A DNA stretch of 9,999 nucleotides from Gammaproteobacteria bacterium. GTDB lineage: Bacteria; Pseudomonadota; Gammaproteobacteria; Pseudomonadales; Pseudohongiellaceae. The notes beneath the pieces were generated by a model. The model was not told the DNA's origin. It did no database searches and worked only from the letters and a program-made list of their open reading frames with translations. A program made the position numbers and the translations under genes. The stretch covers positions 1 through 9,999 of the forward strand of contig CANCGR010000051.1 in assembly GCA_947377625.1 (NCBI GenBank). Reading direction: 5' to 3'. Below are positions 1-6,378 of the stretch, piece by piece. How positions within the stretch are numbered: the stretch's first letter is position 1; each line of letters begins with the position of its first letter.

Positions 1-1959
1 CAGCCGCTGGCTGACCAGCTGTTTGCTGACCCGACTCTGGCGCCCGAACAATTGGCCGCGCAGTTCGTGGATGCCGAGAAGGGAGTGGCGGATATCAAGG
101 CCGCGTTGGAAGGAGCCAAATACATTCTGATGGAGCGCTTCGGTGACGATGCTGCATTGGCAACCAAATTGCGGACCTTTCTGTGGGAGCACGGAGAATT
201 GCGCAGCAAGGTATTGGAAGACAAGACGGAAGCTGCCGAAAAATTCCGTGATTATTTTGCTTACAGCGAGCTCCTGAAGAAAGTGCCTTCACACAGGGCG
301 CTGGCCGTGTTCAGAGGGCGCAACGAAGGATTCCTGCAAGTCAGTATTGGTGTAGTCGGAGTGGAAGAGGGGCAGTCTGATCCGTGTGAAGCGATTATCG
401 CGAGTCACCTGGATATTCGCGACAAAAAACGTGCTGCGGACGTATGGTTAAAAGAAGTCGTGCGCTGGACCTGGAAAGTTAAACTTCTGCTGCGCATGGA
501 AAACGATTTGCTCGGGCAACTGCGTGAACAGAGCGAAGACGAAGCAATCAAAGTATTCGCGGCCAATCTCAAGGCCATCATGCTGGCAGCGCCGGCAGGC
601 AGCAAAAGCATTTTGGGCTTGGACCCAGGCCTGCGTACCGGTGTGAAAGTAGCCGTGGTGGACAACACTGGCAAATACCTTGAGAACATGACGATCTACC
701 CGCACGCACCACGCAATCAGTGGGATGAATCGATAGCAGTACTCGCGCACTTGTGCAAAGTGCATAAAGTGGAATTGATCAGTATCGGCAACGGTACTGC
801 ATCGCGCGAAACCGACAAGCTCTCTGGTGATTTGATCAAGCGTCATCCAGAAATGAATTTGAAGAAAATGGTGGTGAATGAGGCTGGTGCTTCCATCTAT
901 TCGGCGTCAGACATTGCGCGCGAGGAGTTTCCGGATCTGGATGTAACTATCCGTGGGGCTATCTCCATCGCACGGCGTCTGCAGGACCCGCTGGCGGAGC
1001 TGGTGAAGCTTGATCCCAAGTCCATCGGTGTTGGCCAGTACCAGCATGATGTAAGTCAGGTGAAGCTCGGGCATAGCCTGGATGCAGTAGTGGAAGATTG
1101 CGTGAACGCGGTGGGTGTGGATGTGAATATGGCGTCCTCTGCATTGTTGGGAAGGGTGTCGGGCCTGTCTCAGTCAATTGCATCCAGCATTGTGAATTAC
1201 CGCAACCAGAACGGTGCATTTGCCAGCAGGGATGAGCTTAAAAAGGTGCCGAGACTTGGCCCCAAATGTTTCGAGCAGGCGGCCGGTTTTCTGCGCATCA
1301 CGAATGGCAGCAATCCGCTGGATGCTTCCTCTGTGCATCCAGAGTCTTATCCGATAGTCGAACAGATCATCAAAGACAGCAACAAGGCGCTCCAGCAGCT
1401 TATTGGCGATTCATCTTTCCTGAGGTCCCTGAAAGCTGAGCGCTATGTCAATGATCAGGTGGGTTTGCCTACGATCAAGGATATTCTTAAAGAGCTGGAG
1501 AAGCCGGGTCGGGACCCGCGTCCGGAGTTCAAATCAGCATCGTTGATGGACGGCGTAGAAGAGATCAAGGATCTGCAGCCTGGCATGGTGCTGGAAGGCA
1601 CCGTTACCAACGTGACCAATTTCGGTGCATTCGTGGATATTGGTGTGCATCAGGATGGGCTTGTCCACATATCGGCGCTGTCACGAACCTTTGTCAAAGA
1701 TCCGCATTCAGTAGTGAAAACCGGCGATGTTGTAAAAGTGAAAGTGCTGGAAGTGGATGCCAAGCGTAAGCGCATTGCATTAACGATGAGGCTGGACGAT
1801 GCGATCCCGCTCGCTGGCAGTGAGAAGCCTGAGCGTTCCGCGGCAGGTAAAGCCGTCAGTTACTCCAGTCAAAGTAAAACCGGCAATGACAAAAAGAGTG
1901 CCCCAGCCGGCCCCGGCAGTTTTGGCAGCCTGCTGCAGGATGCGTTTAAAAAGAAGTAA
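1..1959 (+). CDS. tex: Tex, RNA-binding transcription accessory protein (S1 domain), 5'-truncated
   Basis: The reading frame is open from the first base to the TAA at 1957-1959, giving 652 residues. Tex proteins are usually about 770-790 residues, so roughly 120-130 N-terminal residues lie left of the window and the true start is not visible. Counting from base 1, the YqgF/RNase H-like domain begins near residue 203 with ILGLDPGLRTG (Asp208). It is followed by the Tex hallmark segments ISIGNGTASRETDKL, VNEAGASIYSAS and LQDPLAELVKLDPKSIGVG. A helix-hairpin-helix region lies at about 374-435 (NQNGAF...VPRLGPKCFEQAAGFLRI). A C-terminal S1 RNA-binding domain lies at about 525-600 (GTVTNVTNFGAFVDIGVHQDG, then GLVHIS). 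A Ser/Lys/Gly-rich tail ends the protein. Tex is a cytoplasmic nucleic-acid-binding protein linked to transcription and stress tolerance; its exact biochemistry is not settled. It converges on the VTT gene. Confidence 0.96.
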   Translation, partial: QPLADQLFADPTLAPEQLAAQFVDAEKGVADIKAALEGAKYILMERFGDDAALATKLRTFLWEHGELRSKVLEDKTEAAEKFRDYFAYSELLKKVPSHRALAVFRGRNEGFLQVSIGVVGVEEGQSDPCEAIIASHLDIRDKKRAADVWLKEVVRWTWKVKLLLRMENDLLGQLREQSEDEAIKVFAANLKAIMLAAPAGSKSILGLDPGLRTGVKVAVVDNTGKYLENMTIYPHAPRNQWDESIAVLAHLCKVHKVELISIGNGTASRETDKLSGDLIKRHPEMNLKKMVVNEAGASIYSASDIAREEFPDLDVTIRGAISIARRLQDPLAELVKLDPKSIGVGQYQHDVSQVKLGHSLDAVVEDCVNAVGVDVNMASSALLGRVSGLSQSIASSIVNYRNQNGAFASRDELKKVPRLGPKCFEQAAGFLRITNGSNPLDASSVHPESYPIVEQIIKDSNKALQQLIGDSSFLRSLKAERYVNDQVGLPTIKDILKELEKPGRDPRPEFKSASLMDGVEEIKDLQPGMVLEGTVTNVTNFGAFVDIGVHQDGLVHISALSRTFVKDPHSVVKTGDVVKVKVLEVDAKRKRIALTMRLDDAIPLAGSEKPERSAAGKAVSYSSQSKTGNDKKSAPAGPGSFGSLLQDAFKKK

Positions 1960-1966
1960 GTAGCGA

Positions 1967-2614
1967 TTATTGTTTCAAGAAACGCTTGCGCAACAAAAAG
2001 GCAGCTATGCAGGCCACTGCAAGCAACGTCGTTGCCATCAATAATTTGCTCAGTTCGCCATTATTGATGAACTCTGCGCCTGCCACGCCCGCATAAGTAA
2101 GGACGAAATCGTTGGGGATGGTGAAAACCAGCGAAGCCCAGACAAAGGTTCGCAAAGGGATCTTCGTAATCGCCAGCGAATAATTCACCAACACGCTGGG
2201 CACCACGCCAATTGCCCGCAGTACCGCCACGGTTTTCCAGCCGCAATCTCCCAGCTTGTCCAATGCGCGCAATACCGATGCCGGCAAAATTTTCGTTATA
2301 TGATCTTTGGCTAGATAGCGAGCAGTGAGAAAGGCTGTGACTGCGCCGGTGATGAAACCCAGCAGGTTAAGTCCGAACCCCAGCCATAGGCCAAAATACG
2401 CACCACTGAAGAGCATCAATACTGAAATCGGGAACATAAGCAGTGCAGCCACTATGCATATGCCGACATAGGCGATCGCCGCAGTGCTGCGATCCAGTTG
2501 TTGCAAGTAGGTCTGGATCAAGGCCATGTAGTCGGCCCGGTGAACAAACGCAAAAAATATTAGTAGCCCGAGCGCAAGCACCAGGGCGATTTTCAGTAGT
2601 GTGCGGAATTTCAT
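1967..2614 (-). CDS. TVP38/TMEM64 (VTT/DedA-like) family inner-membrane protein
   Basis: This encodes 215 residues from the ATG at 2612-2614. The frame continues upstream to a TTG at 2665, but the ATG gives a normal hydrophobic N-terminus (MKFRTLLKIALVLALG) and is preferred. No clear Shine-Dalgarno sequence precedes it. Membrane segments are visible at about residues 5-24, 46-70, 73-100 and 190-208, with a re-entrant-like hydrophobic stretch at 128-175. The family signature is seen in FPISVLMLFSGAYFGLWLG followed by GFITGAVTAFLTARYLA, and again in LRAIGVVPSVLVNYSLAIT and FTIPNDFVLTYAG, which correspond to the conserved Arg-x-x-x-x-Pro and Asn-Tyr motifs of VTT domains. The protein ends in a basic tail (RKRFLKQ). 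DedA/VTT proteins are linked to lipid scrambling or transport and membrane homeostasis, but the substrate cannot be told from sequence. The gene appears monocistronic. Confidence 0.9.
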   Translation of the reverse strand: MKFRTLLKIALVLALGLLIFFAFVHRADYMALIQTYLQQLDRSTAAIAYVGICIVAALLMFPISVLMLFSGAYFGLWLGFGLNLLGFITGAVTAFLTARYLAKDHITKILPASVLRALDKLGDCGWKTVAVLRAIGVVPSVLVNYSLAITKIPLRTFVWASLVFTIPNDFVLTYAGVAGAEFINNGELSKLLMATTLLAVACIAAFLLRKRFLKQ

Positions 2615-2971
2615 TGAGTCGAATAGTTGGGGATAACAAAAGCATCTTACACGTGAATCGTGCAAGTGCTGATTTGTTAATAAGCCGATAGAAGTTGTAT
2701 GTGCTGATTATGCATCAATTTAGGAGGATCTTGCTGTTTGGCGTGAGTTGGCAGTGCGGGGGTGTAGACACATGAGTATTCTTGTAACAATGTGAACAAA
2801 CGCGGACACAATTCAGCATGTTGCCATCAGTATTTACACTTTTAGTGAAATAGGGGCTTGGCAGCAAAAAGCAGGTAAGGTTATATTTGGAGGTCAGGTA
2901 TTACTCTGCTTTAGCTTGTGTTTTCCCAGTGCTATGGGGAGATGATTTGTCGAATGCTTGTGGTGATTTTT

Positions 2972-2991
2972 ATCTTCTATTAATAGAAGAT
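2972..2991. repeat. Perfect 20-bp palindrome, candidate operator
   Basis: The half-site ATCTTCTATT is followed directly by its exact reverse complement AATAGAAGAT, with no spacer. Symmetry breaks at the next base on each side. It lies 186 bp upstream of the DUF3450 start and about 106 bp upstream of the predicted -35 box. The absence of a loop and the AT-rich composition make a dimeric regulator site more likely than a terminator, although a short T run (2991-2995) follows. No regulator is identified. Confidence 0.55.
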
Positions 2992-3096
2992 TTTAAGAGG
3001 TTTTCACTGCTGATAGTTTTCGACCGAATCATCGACAACCGTAGTGGAACATAATACCATCGCGGCGGAACTCATTTCCTGGCCTGATCGGCTAAA

Positions 3097-3126
3097 GTGA
3101 AATTTTTGCTATTTTTTTCGGATAAT
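3097..3126 (+). promoter_or_regulatory. Candidate sigma70 promoter of the TonB2-type operon
   Basis: The -35 candidate GTGAAA (3097-3102, 4 of 6 matches to TTGACA) and the -10 candidate GATAAT (3121-3126, 5 of 6 matches to TATAAT) are 18 bp apart, and the spacer is T-rich. Transcription would begin near 3133, shortly before the Shine-Dalgarno sequence, giving a leader of about 25 nt. This is a reading of consensus matches only. Confidence 0.45.
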
Positions 3127-3137
3127 TCTTCATCATT

Positions 3138-3145
3138 AGGGGGAG
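3138..3145 (+). promoter_or_regulatory. Ribosome binding site that favours the 3158 start
   Basis: AGGGGGAG lies 12 nt before the ATG at 3158. No comparable site precedes the alternative in-frame ATG at 3221, which instead lies at the edge of a hairpin. This favours the longer form of the DUF3450 protein. Confidence 0.55.
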
Positions 3146-3157
3146 TCAGTAAATCCA

Positions 3158-3976
3158 ATGTTCACCAAATTACCCACCATCAAACTGGGCTCGCAGACTA
3201 AAGCCACTTTTGAGTCTGCGATGAAAAAAGCGCTGATTCTTGCTTTGCTTCCTGCAGCTCAAGTAATGGCTCAGCAACAGCCCCTTAACGACGCTGCTGT
3301 AAAAGCCCAAGCCGAAAACAATACCGCAGCTGCAGCCACCCAGGCGAATATCAACAAGCTGGTGGATCAAACCCAGGAACTTAACAACCAGTACGCCAAC
3401 GCCCTCAACGAACTTGACTCGCTGAACAAATACAACGAACAGCTTCAGCAGCAAGTAAACGCACAAGAAAAAGAAAAATCTTCCATCCAAACTCAGCTCA
3501 CTGAAATCGAAACCACCAACCGGGAAGTTCTGCCGTTGATGGATCGCATGGTGAAAACGCTTAACGATTTTGTAAAAGCAGACATCCCGTTCTTGCTGGA
3601 AGAGCGCACCACGCGCGTAAATGGCTTGGTACAGCTCATGGGGCGTGCGGATGTTGCGAGTTCTGAAAAGTATCGCCGCATCCTTGAGACATACCAGATT
3701 GAGCTGGATTTCGGTCGTTCTTTGGACGCCTATCAAGGCAAGCTGGGTGATGGTGCAGATGCCCTTACCGTTCAGTTCATCAGACTCGGCAGGGTAGCTT
3801 TGCTGTACCAGACTATTGATGGTAGCGAAACCGGTTACTGGGATGCGTCGACCAAACAATGGGTAAAAGCGCCAGAATACAAAGACAACATTCGCAAAGC
3901 CTTGGCGGTCGCTCGTAAAGAAGGTGCGCCTGATTTGTTGCGTGTTCCCGTTCCTGCGCCAAAACGCGCTAATTAA
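3158..3976 (+). CDS. DUF3450 family periplasmic coiled-coil protein of the TonB2-type system
   Basis: This encodes 272 residues. From the 3158 start the protein has a 21-residue N-terminal extension before MKKALILALLPAAQVMAQ, which looks like a signal peptide cleaved after VMA (residue 38). The ATG at 3221 would give a conventional 17-residue signal but has no visible ribosome site. The mature protein is Gln/Asn/Ala-rich with a long coiled coil at about 60-125 (LVDQTQELNNQYANALNELD). It then shows the DUF3450 hallmarks DIPFLLEER (142-150), SEKYRRILETYQIELDFGR (169-187), FIRLGRVALLYQTIDG (207-222), a GYWD element, and the C-terminal APDLLRVPVPAP. DUF3450 genes regularly sit at the head of TtpC/ExbB/ExbD/TonB operons. 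The protein is probably periplasmic and accessory to energy transduction, but its molecular role is unknown. The gene is followed 17 bp later by ttpC. Confidence 0.9.
   Translation: MFTKLPTIKLGSQTKATFESAMKKALILALLPAAQVMAQQQPLNDAAVKAQAENNTAAAATQANINKLVDQTQELNNQYANALNELDSLNKYNEQLQQQVNAQEKEKSSIQTQLTEIETTNREVLPLMDRMVKTLNDFVKADIPFLLEERTTRVNGLVQLMGRADVASSEKYRRILETYQIELDFGRSLDAYQGKLGDGADALTVQFIRLGRVALLYQTIDGSETGYWDASTKQWVKAPEYKDNIRKALAVARKEGAPDLLRVPVPAPKRAN
3191..3221 (+). repeat. Inverted repeat (9-bp stem) ending on the alternative start codon
   Basis: TCGCAGACT (3191-3199) and AGTCTGCGA (3213-3221) are exact reverse complements with a 13-nt loop, inside which AAA and TTT could pair further. The last base of the stem is the A of the in-frame ATG at 3221. 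In mRNA the hairpin would lie in the early DUF3450 coding sequence and could hinder initiation at 3221 or slow early translation. Its function is inferred; the pairing itself is visible. Confidence 0.5.
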
Positions 3977-3993
3977 GGCTGGAGTCGAGCAAC

Positions 3994-5379
3994 ATGAACA
4001 AGCAATTGATCAAAATATGCAGTGGTATGGTACTGCTGGCTTCAGTAGGTTTGTCGTCAATGGTGCAAGCGCAATCCGGCTTGGATGATGTGCTGAACAA
4101 AGCGAAAGCTACGCGCGCTGCCGAAGCTGCGCTGTATGCCCAGAGGTCCAAGGAATACAACGCGATGTCAGATGCTGACAAGCAGCGAGCAATGCAGCAG
4201 ACAAATGCCAGCCGTGCAGCCGTGCAGTCACAAGTCGATGCCAAAACCAAAAAATACTCTGAGAATGATTTGGCAATCAGCCAAGCGAACAAGGAATTAC
4301 AGGAAAAAGCCAGAAAGCTGGGTTTGACTGAGATTTTCGGTTCAGCCCGTCAGGTCGCAGGTGATTTGGCGATCAACCTGAGGCAGTCGCTGGTTTCGGC
4401 GCAATTTGCTGATGATCGTGTGCAGTTTTTGACCTCGGTAGCAACCGCAGAACGTGTGTTGACGCCTGCCCAGTTGGAGCGTTTTGCATTGGAAATGCAG
4501 CGAGAAATGACGGCTGACAGTGAAGTGATTACCTACAAGGGTGCTGTGGTTGAAGCCAACGGCAACCCGGTTAGTGCGGATGTTACTCGCGTGGGTCCTT
4601 TCACGGCTGTGGCCAACGGCAAATTCATGGGATATATCCCGGCCTTGTCCCGTCTGACCATGCTGCGCCGTCAGCCGGCCGAAAGTGAGCTGTTGCATTC
4701 GGCTGCAGCATTGCAGAGTGCATCCAGTGGTTATGTTGAGGCGGTAGTAGACGCAACTCGCGGCACTTTGATGAGCATGTATGTAGAGCGTCCGACCATC
4801 ACCGAGCGCGTCGAGAAGGGTGAAGAGATCGGTTATGTAATCATCCTTGTGGGCGCATTGGGTACCATTGCTTTCTTGTTCCAGGTGGCCTATCTGACCT
4901 TGGCTCGCATGGGTGTATCAGCGCAAATGCGTGATCTGCAGCATCCCAAACGCAACAATGCACTTGGTCGTGTGTTGCTGGCGTTCAAGGGTGACACCAG
5001 CAAGATTGAAGAAAACGCCGAAGTGGCAGAGCTGAGAATTTCCGAAGCGGTTATGCGCGAAGTTCCCAAACTGGAACGCTTCCAGCCTTTCTTGCGCCTC
5101 GCAGTAGCTGCTGGTCCATTGTTGGGTCTGGTAGGTACGGTTTGGGGGATGATTCGCACTTTCCAAAGTATCACCGAATCCGGTTCAAGCGATCCCAAAC
5201 TGATGGCAGGTGGTATTGGCCAGGCGATGATCGCGACAGTGCTTGGTCTGGGTGTGGCTGTTCCGCTGTTGTTTGGCAACGCCTTGCTCACCTCCCTCTC
5301 ACGCTCCATCGTGCAGTTGCTGGATGAGCAGAGCACCGGCATGCTGGCTGAAAATATCGAGAAGCGCAAAAATGTTTGA
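3994..5379 (+). CDS. ttpC: TtpC-like MotA/TolQ/ExbB family protein with a long periplasmic N-terminal domain
   Basis: This encodes 461 residues with GGAG 9 nt before the ATG. A signal peptide (residues 1-26, ending MVQA before QSG) is followed by an Ala/Gln/Lys-rich coiled coil (about 30-110) and a globular periplasmic domain (about 112-275, with EIFGSARQVAGDL and TRVGPFTAVANGKFMGYIP). The C-terminal half is an ExbB/TolQ core. TM1 is at about 279-304, a cytoplasmic loop carries ELRISEAVMREVPKLERFQ (346-364), TM2 contains AAGPLLGLVGTVWGM (372-386), and TM3 follows GGIGQAMIATVLGLGVAVP (406-424). The pore threonines equivalent to E. coli ExbB T148 and T181 are present (T382, T415), but the position of E176 is Gln410. 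TtpC is the extra subunit of TonB2 systems in Vibrio, thought to link the proton channel to the periplasm. The 3' end overlaps exbB by 8 nt, which implies translational coupling. Confidence 0.9.
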   Translation: MNKQLIKICSGMVLLASVGLSSMVQAQSGLDDVLNKAKATRAAEAALYAQRSKEYNAMSDADKQRAMQQTNASRAAVQSQVDAKTKKYSENDLAISQANKELQEKARKLGLTEIFGSARQVAGDLAINLRQSLVSAQFADDRVQFLTSVATAERVLTPAQLERFALEMQREMTADSEVITYKGAVVEANGNPVSADVTRVGPFTAVANGKFMGYIPALSRLTMLRRQPAESELLHSAAALQSASSGYVEAVVDATRGTLMSMYVERPTITERVEKGEEIGYVIILVGALGTIAFLFQVAYLTLARMGVSAQMRDLQHPKRNNALGRVLLAFKGDTSKIEENAEVAELRISEAVMREVPKLERFQPFLRLAVAAGPLLGLVGTVWGMIRTFQSITESGSSDPKLMAGGIGQAMIATVLGLGVAVPLLFGNALLTSLSRSIVQLLDEQSTGMLAENIEKRKNV

Positions 5380-5893
5380 CAATATTGCCTTATATCATGC
5401 GGTCAGTGAGCTGATCAGAGGTGGGGGTACTTTTGTATTCTGGATTTTCGCCTCTGGTGTGCTGATGTGGGCGCTTATTCTGGAGCGCTATCTGTTCTTT
5501 TTCGGTGTGCTTCCGAAGCTGAGCAAAAGACTGAACGATCAATGGAATTCCAGGAAGGATCATACCTCTTGGTGCGCACGTCAAATCCGCCAAATGCTGG
5601 TTTCCAAAGCAAATGCGGCGATGACAAGCAACTTTCCTCTGATGCAGGTGCTGGTTCCGCTGTCTCCATTATTGGGGCTGGTGGGCACTGTTAGCGGGAT
5701 GCTGGAAGTGTTCGATTCTATGTCTTTGCGCGGCTCTGCGGATGCCCGCACGATGGCAAGCGGTGTATCGCATGCCATGATCTGTACGATGACTGGTTTG
5801 GCGGTAAGTATTTCCGGACTCTATCCGGTACATTACTTCCGCACCCGTGCGCGTCGTGAAACTGAACTGTTGTCTGACAAACTGAGTTTCTGA
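5372..5893 (+). CDS. exbB: ExbB, short TonB2-type proton channel subunit
   Basis: This encodes 173 residues. The start is the ATG at 5372 (MFDNIALYHAVSELIRGGG), inside the last codons of ttpC. Further upstream starts in the frame only read through ttpC in the wrong frame. TM1 is at about 20-46 (FVFWIFASGVLMWALILERY), the cytoplasmic loop is only about 40 residues, TM2 contains PLSPLLGLVGTVSGM (96-110), and TM3 is at about 133-156 (VSHAMICTMTGLAVSISGL). Thr106 and Thr139 match the pore threonines of E. coli ExbB, but His134 stands where that protein has the glutamate. At about 175 residues it matches the short ExbB2 type rather than the 244-residue E. coli form. It should form the inner-membrane pentamer around ExbD. 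exbD follows after 2 nt. Confidence 0.9.
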   Translation: MFDNIALYHAVSELIRGGGTFVFWIFASGVLMWALILERYLFFFGVLPKLSKRLNDQWNSRKDHTSWCARQIRQMLVSKANAAMTSNFPLMQVLVPLSPLLGLVGTVSGMLEVFDSMSLRGSADARTMASGVSHAMICTMTGLAVSISGLYPVHYFRTRARRETELLSDKLSF

Positions 5894-5895
5894 TT

Positions 5896-6303
5896 ATGAG
5901 AATGCGACGACACGGCTCAGAATCACATGAATCATCACACGGTATAGATCTGGCGCCGATGCTGGACTTCGTACTGAATCTGCTGATTTTCTTTATTATC
6001 ACCGCAATTTTCGTCAAAGAGGTGGGGTTGGATGTAAACCGTCCTACCTCGACTCAGGCGACTAATGACGATGGTATGAGTATCAATATTCAGGTATTGG
6101 AAACGGGCGATGTATTTTTCAATGGCCGCTTGGTGGACGTGCGAGCAGTGCGTGCCAACGTGGAAAGGGAAAAAGCGCTTGATTCAAATATCGGAGTTAC
6201 GATTCTCGCAGAGAAGAAAGCTCAGACCGGTGTAATCATGGGTGTTGTAGACCAGGTTCGCCTGGGAGGTATCTACAACATTACATTCACTACGTCTGGT
6301 TAA
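5896..6303 (+). CDS. exbD: ExbD family protein, first of two tandem copies
   Basis: This encodes 135 residues. A short basic and His/Ser-rich cytoplasmic N-terminus is followed by a single membrane helix (about 21-41) with the invariant ExbD/TolR aspartate at Asp24 in DLAPMLDFVLNLLIFF. The rest (about 45-135) is a periplasmic ExbD/TolR-type alpha/beta domain, with GDVFFNGRLVDVRAV and VTILAEKKAQTGVIMGVVDQVRLGG as the usual late strands and helix. Asp24 is expected to carry the protons through the ExbB pore. No strong Shine-Dalgarno sequence is seen; it begins 2 nt after the exbB stop, so translational coupling is likely. From His15 to Thr36 it is identical to the next gene's product, although the third codon bases differ. 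Confidence 0.93.
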   Translation: MRMRRHGSESHESSHGIDLAPMLDFVLNLLIFFIITAIFVKEVGLDVNRPTSTQATNDDGMSINIQVLETGDVFFNGRLVDVRAVRANVEREKALDSNIGVTILAEKKAQTGVIMGVVDQVRLGGIYNITFTTSG

Positions 6304-6329
6304 CCCGGGCTACCTTCAAAATTTTATTA

Positions 6330-6362
6330 CAGGCAAACGCATCCCACCCAGAGTTTTGCCTG
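6330..6362 (+). repeat. Inverted repeat in the exbD-exbD gap
   Basis: CAGGCAAA (6330-6337) pairs exactly with TTTGCCTG (6355-6362), leaving a 17-nt loop. A competing pairing, CCACC (6344-6348) with GGTGG (6362-6366), overlaps it and would exclude it. The structure ends 7 nt before the GGAGGGG ribosome site of the second exbD. The 75-bp gap (6304-6378) is the only long one in the operon. No T run follows, so it is not a standard terminator; an mRNA processing or translation-tuning element is possible. Confidence 0.45.
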
Positions 6363-6378
6363 GTGGTATGGAGGGGAA

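Larger units (their letters stand above)
2615..3157. other. 543-bp intergenic region between the divergent VTT gene and the TonB operon
   Basis: No convincing gene is seen on either strand. The only small + strand frames are about 20 codons long, for example one from the ATG at 2710, and show no recognisable product. The stretch is AT-richer than its neighbours. It holds a perfect 20-bp palindrome (2972-2991), a short hairpin CACT-TTT-AGTG at 2837-2847, an inverted pair TTGTCGA (2947-2953) / TCGACAA (3032-3038) bracketing the palindrome, a candidate sigma70 promoter (3097-3126) and a Shine-Dalgarno sequence. It is long for a simple promoter, so a leader RNA or several regulator sites are possible. 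No clear Fur or CRP box was found. Confidence 0.7.

Noticed and set aside
2710..2775. Short frame from the ATG at 2710, and a TTG at 2731 preceded by AGGAGG (2722-2727)
   Set aside because: The frame is only about 21 codons, has no recognisable features and no conservation evidence; the AGGAGG is probably chance.
2791..2815. Possible CRP site starting TGTGA at 2791
   Set aside because: The second half-site TCACA is missing at the required spacing.
2972..2995. The palindrome followed by T residues as a Rho-independent terminator
   Set aside because: The stem is almost all A/T with no loop, and no gene ends upstream of it on the + strand for about 1 kb.
3105..3140. Possible Fur box near the TonB operon promoter (GATAATTCTTCATCATT)
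   Set aside because: Only the first hexamer GATAAT fits the Fur consensus; the rest of the 19-bp site does not match, and GATAAT is better explained as the -10 box.
3170..3859. Long open frame (229 codons) on the - strand opposite the DUF3450 gene
   Set aside because: It is the antisense shadow of a gene with clear DUF3450 motifs, signal peptide and ribosome site; its own translation shows no family features.
4890..5369. Open frames on the - strand opposite ttpC, and similar ones opposite the other operon genes
   Set aside because: They mirror the codon bias of the + strand genes and encode no plausible protein.
5243..5371. Upstream extension of the exbB frame
   Set aside because: It lies wholly inside ttpC in another reading frame and gives a Cys/Ser/Pro-rich sequence unlike any ExbB; the ATG at 5372 gives the normal N-terminus.
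6301..6310. CCCGGG directly after the first exbD stop, considered as part of a terminator
   Set aside because: It is only a 6-bp palindrome without stem-loop length or a T run.
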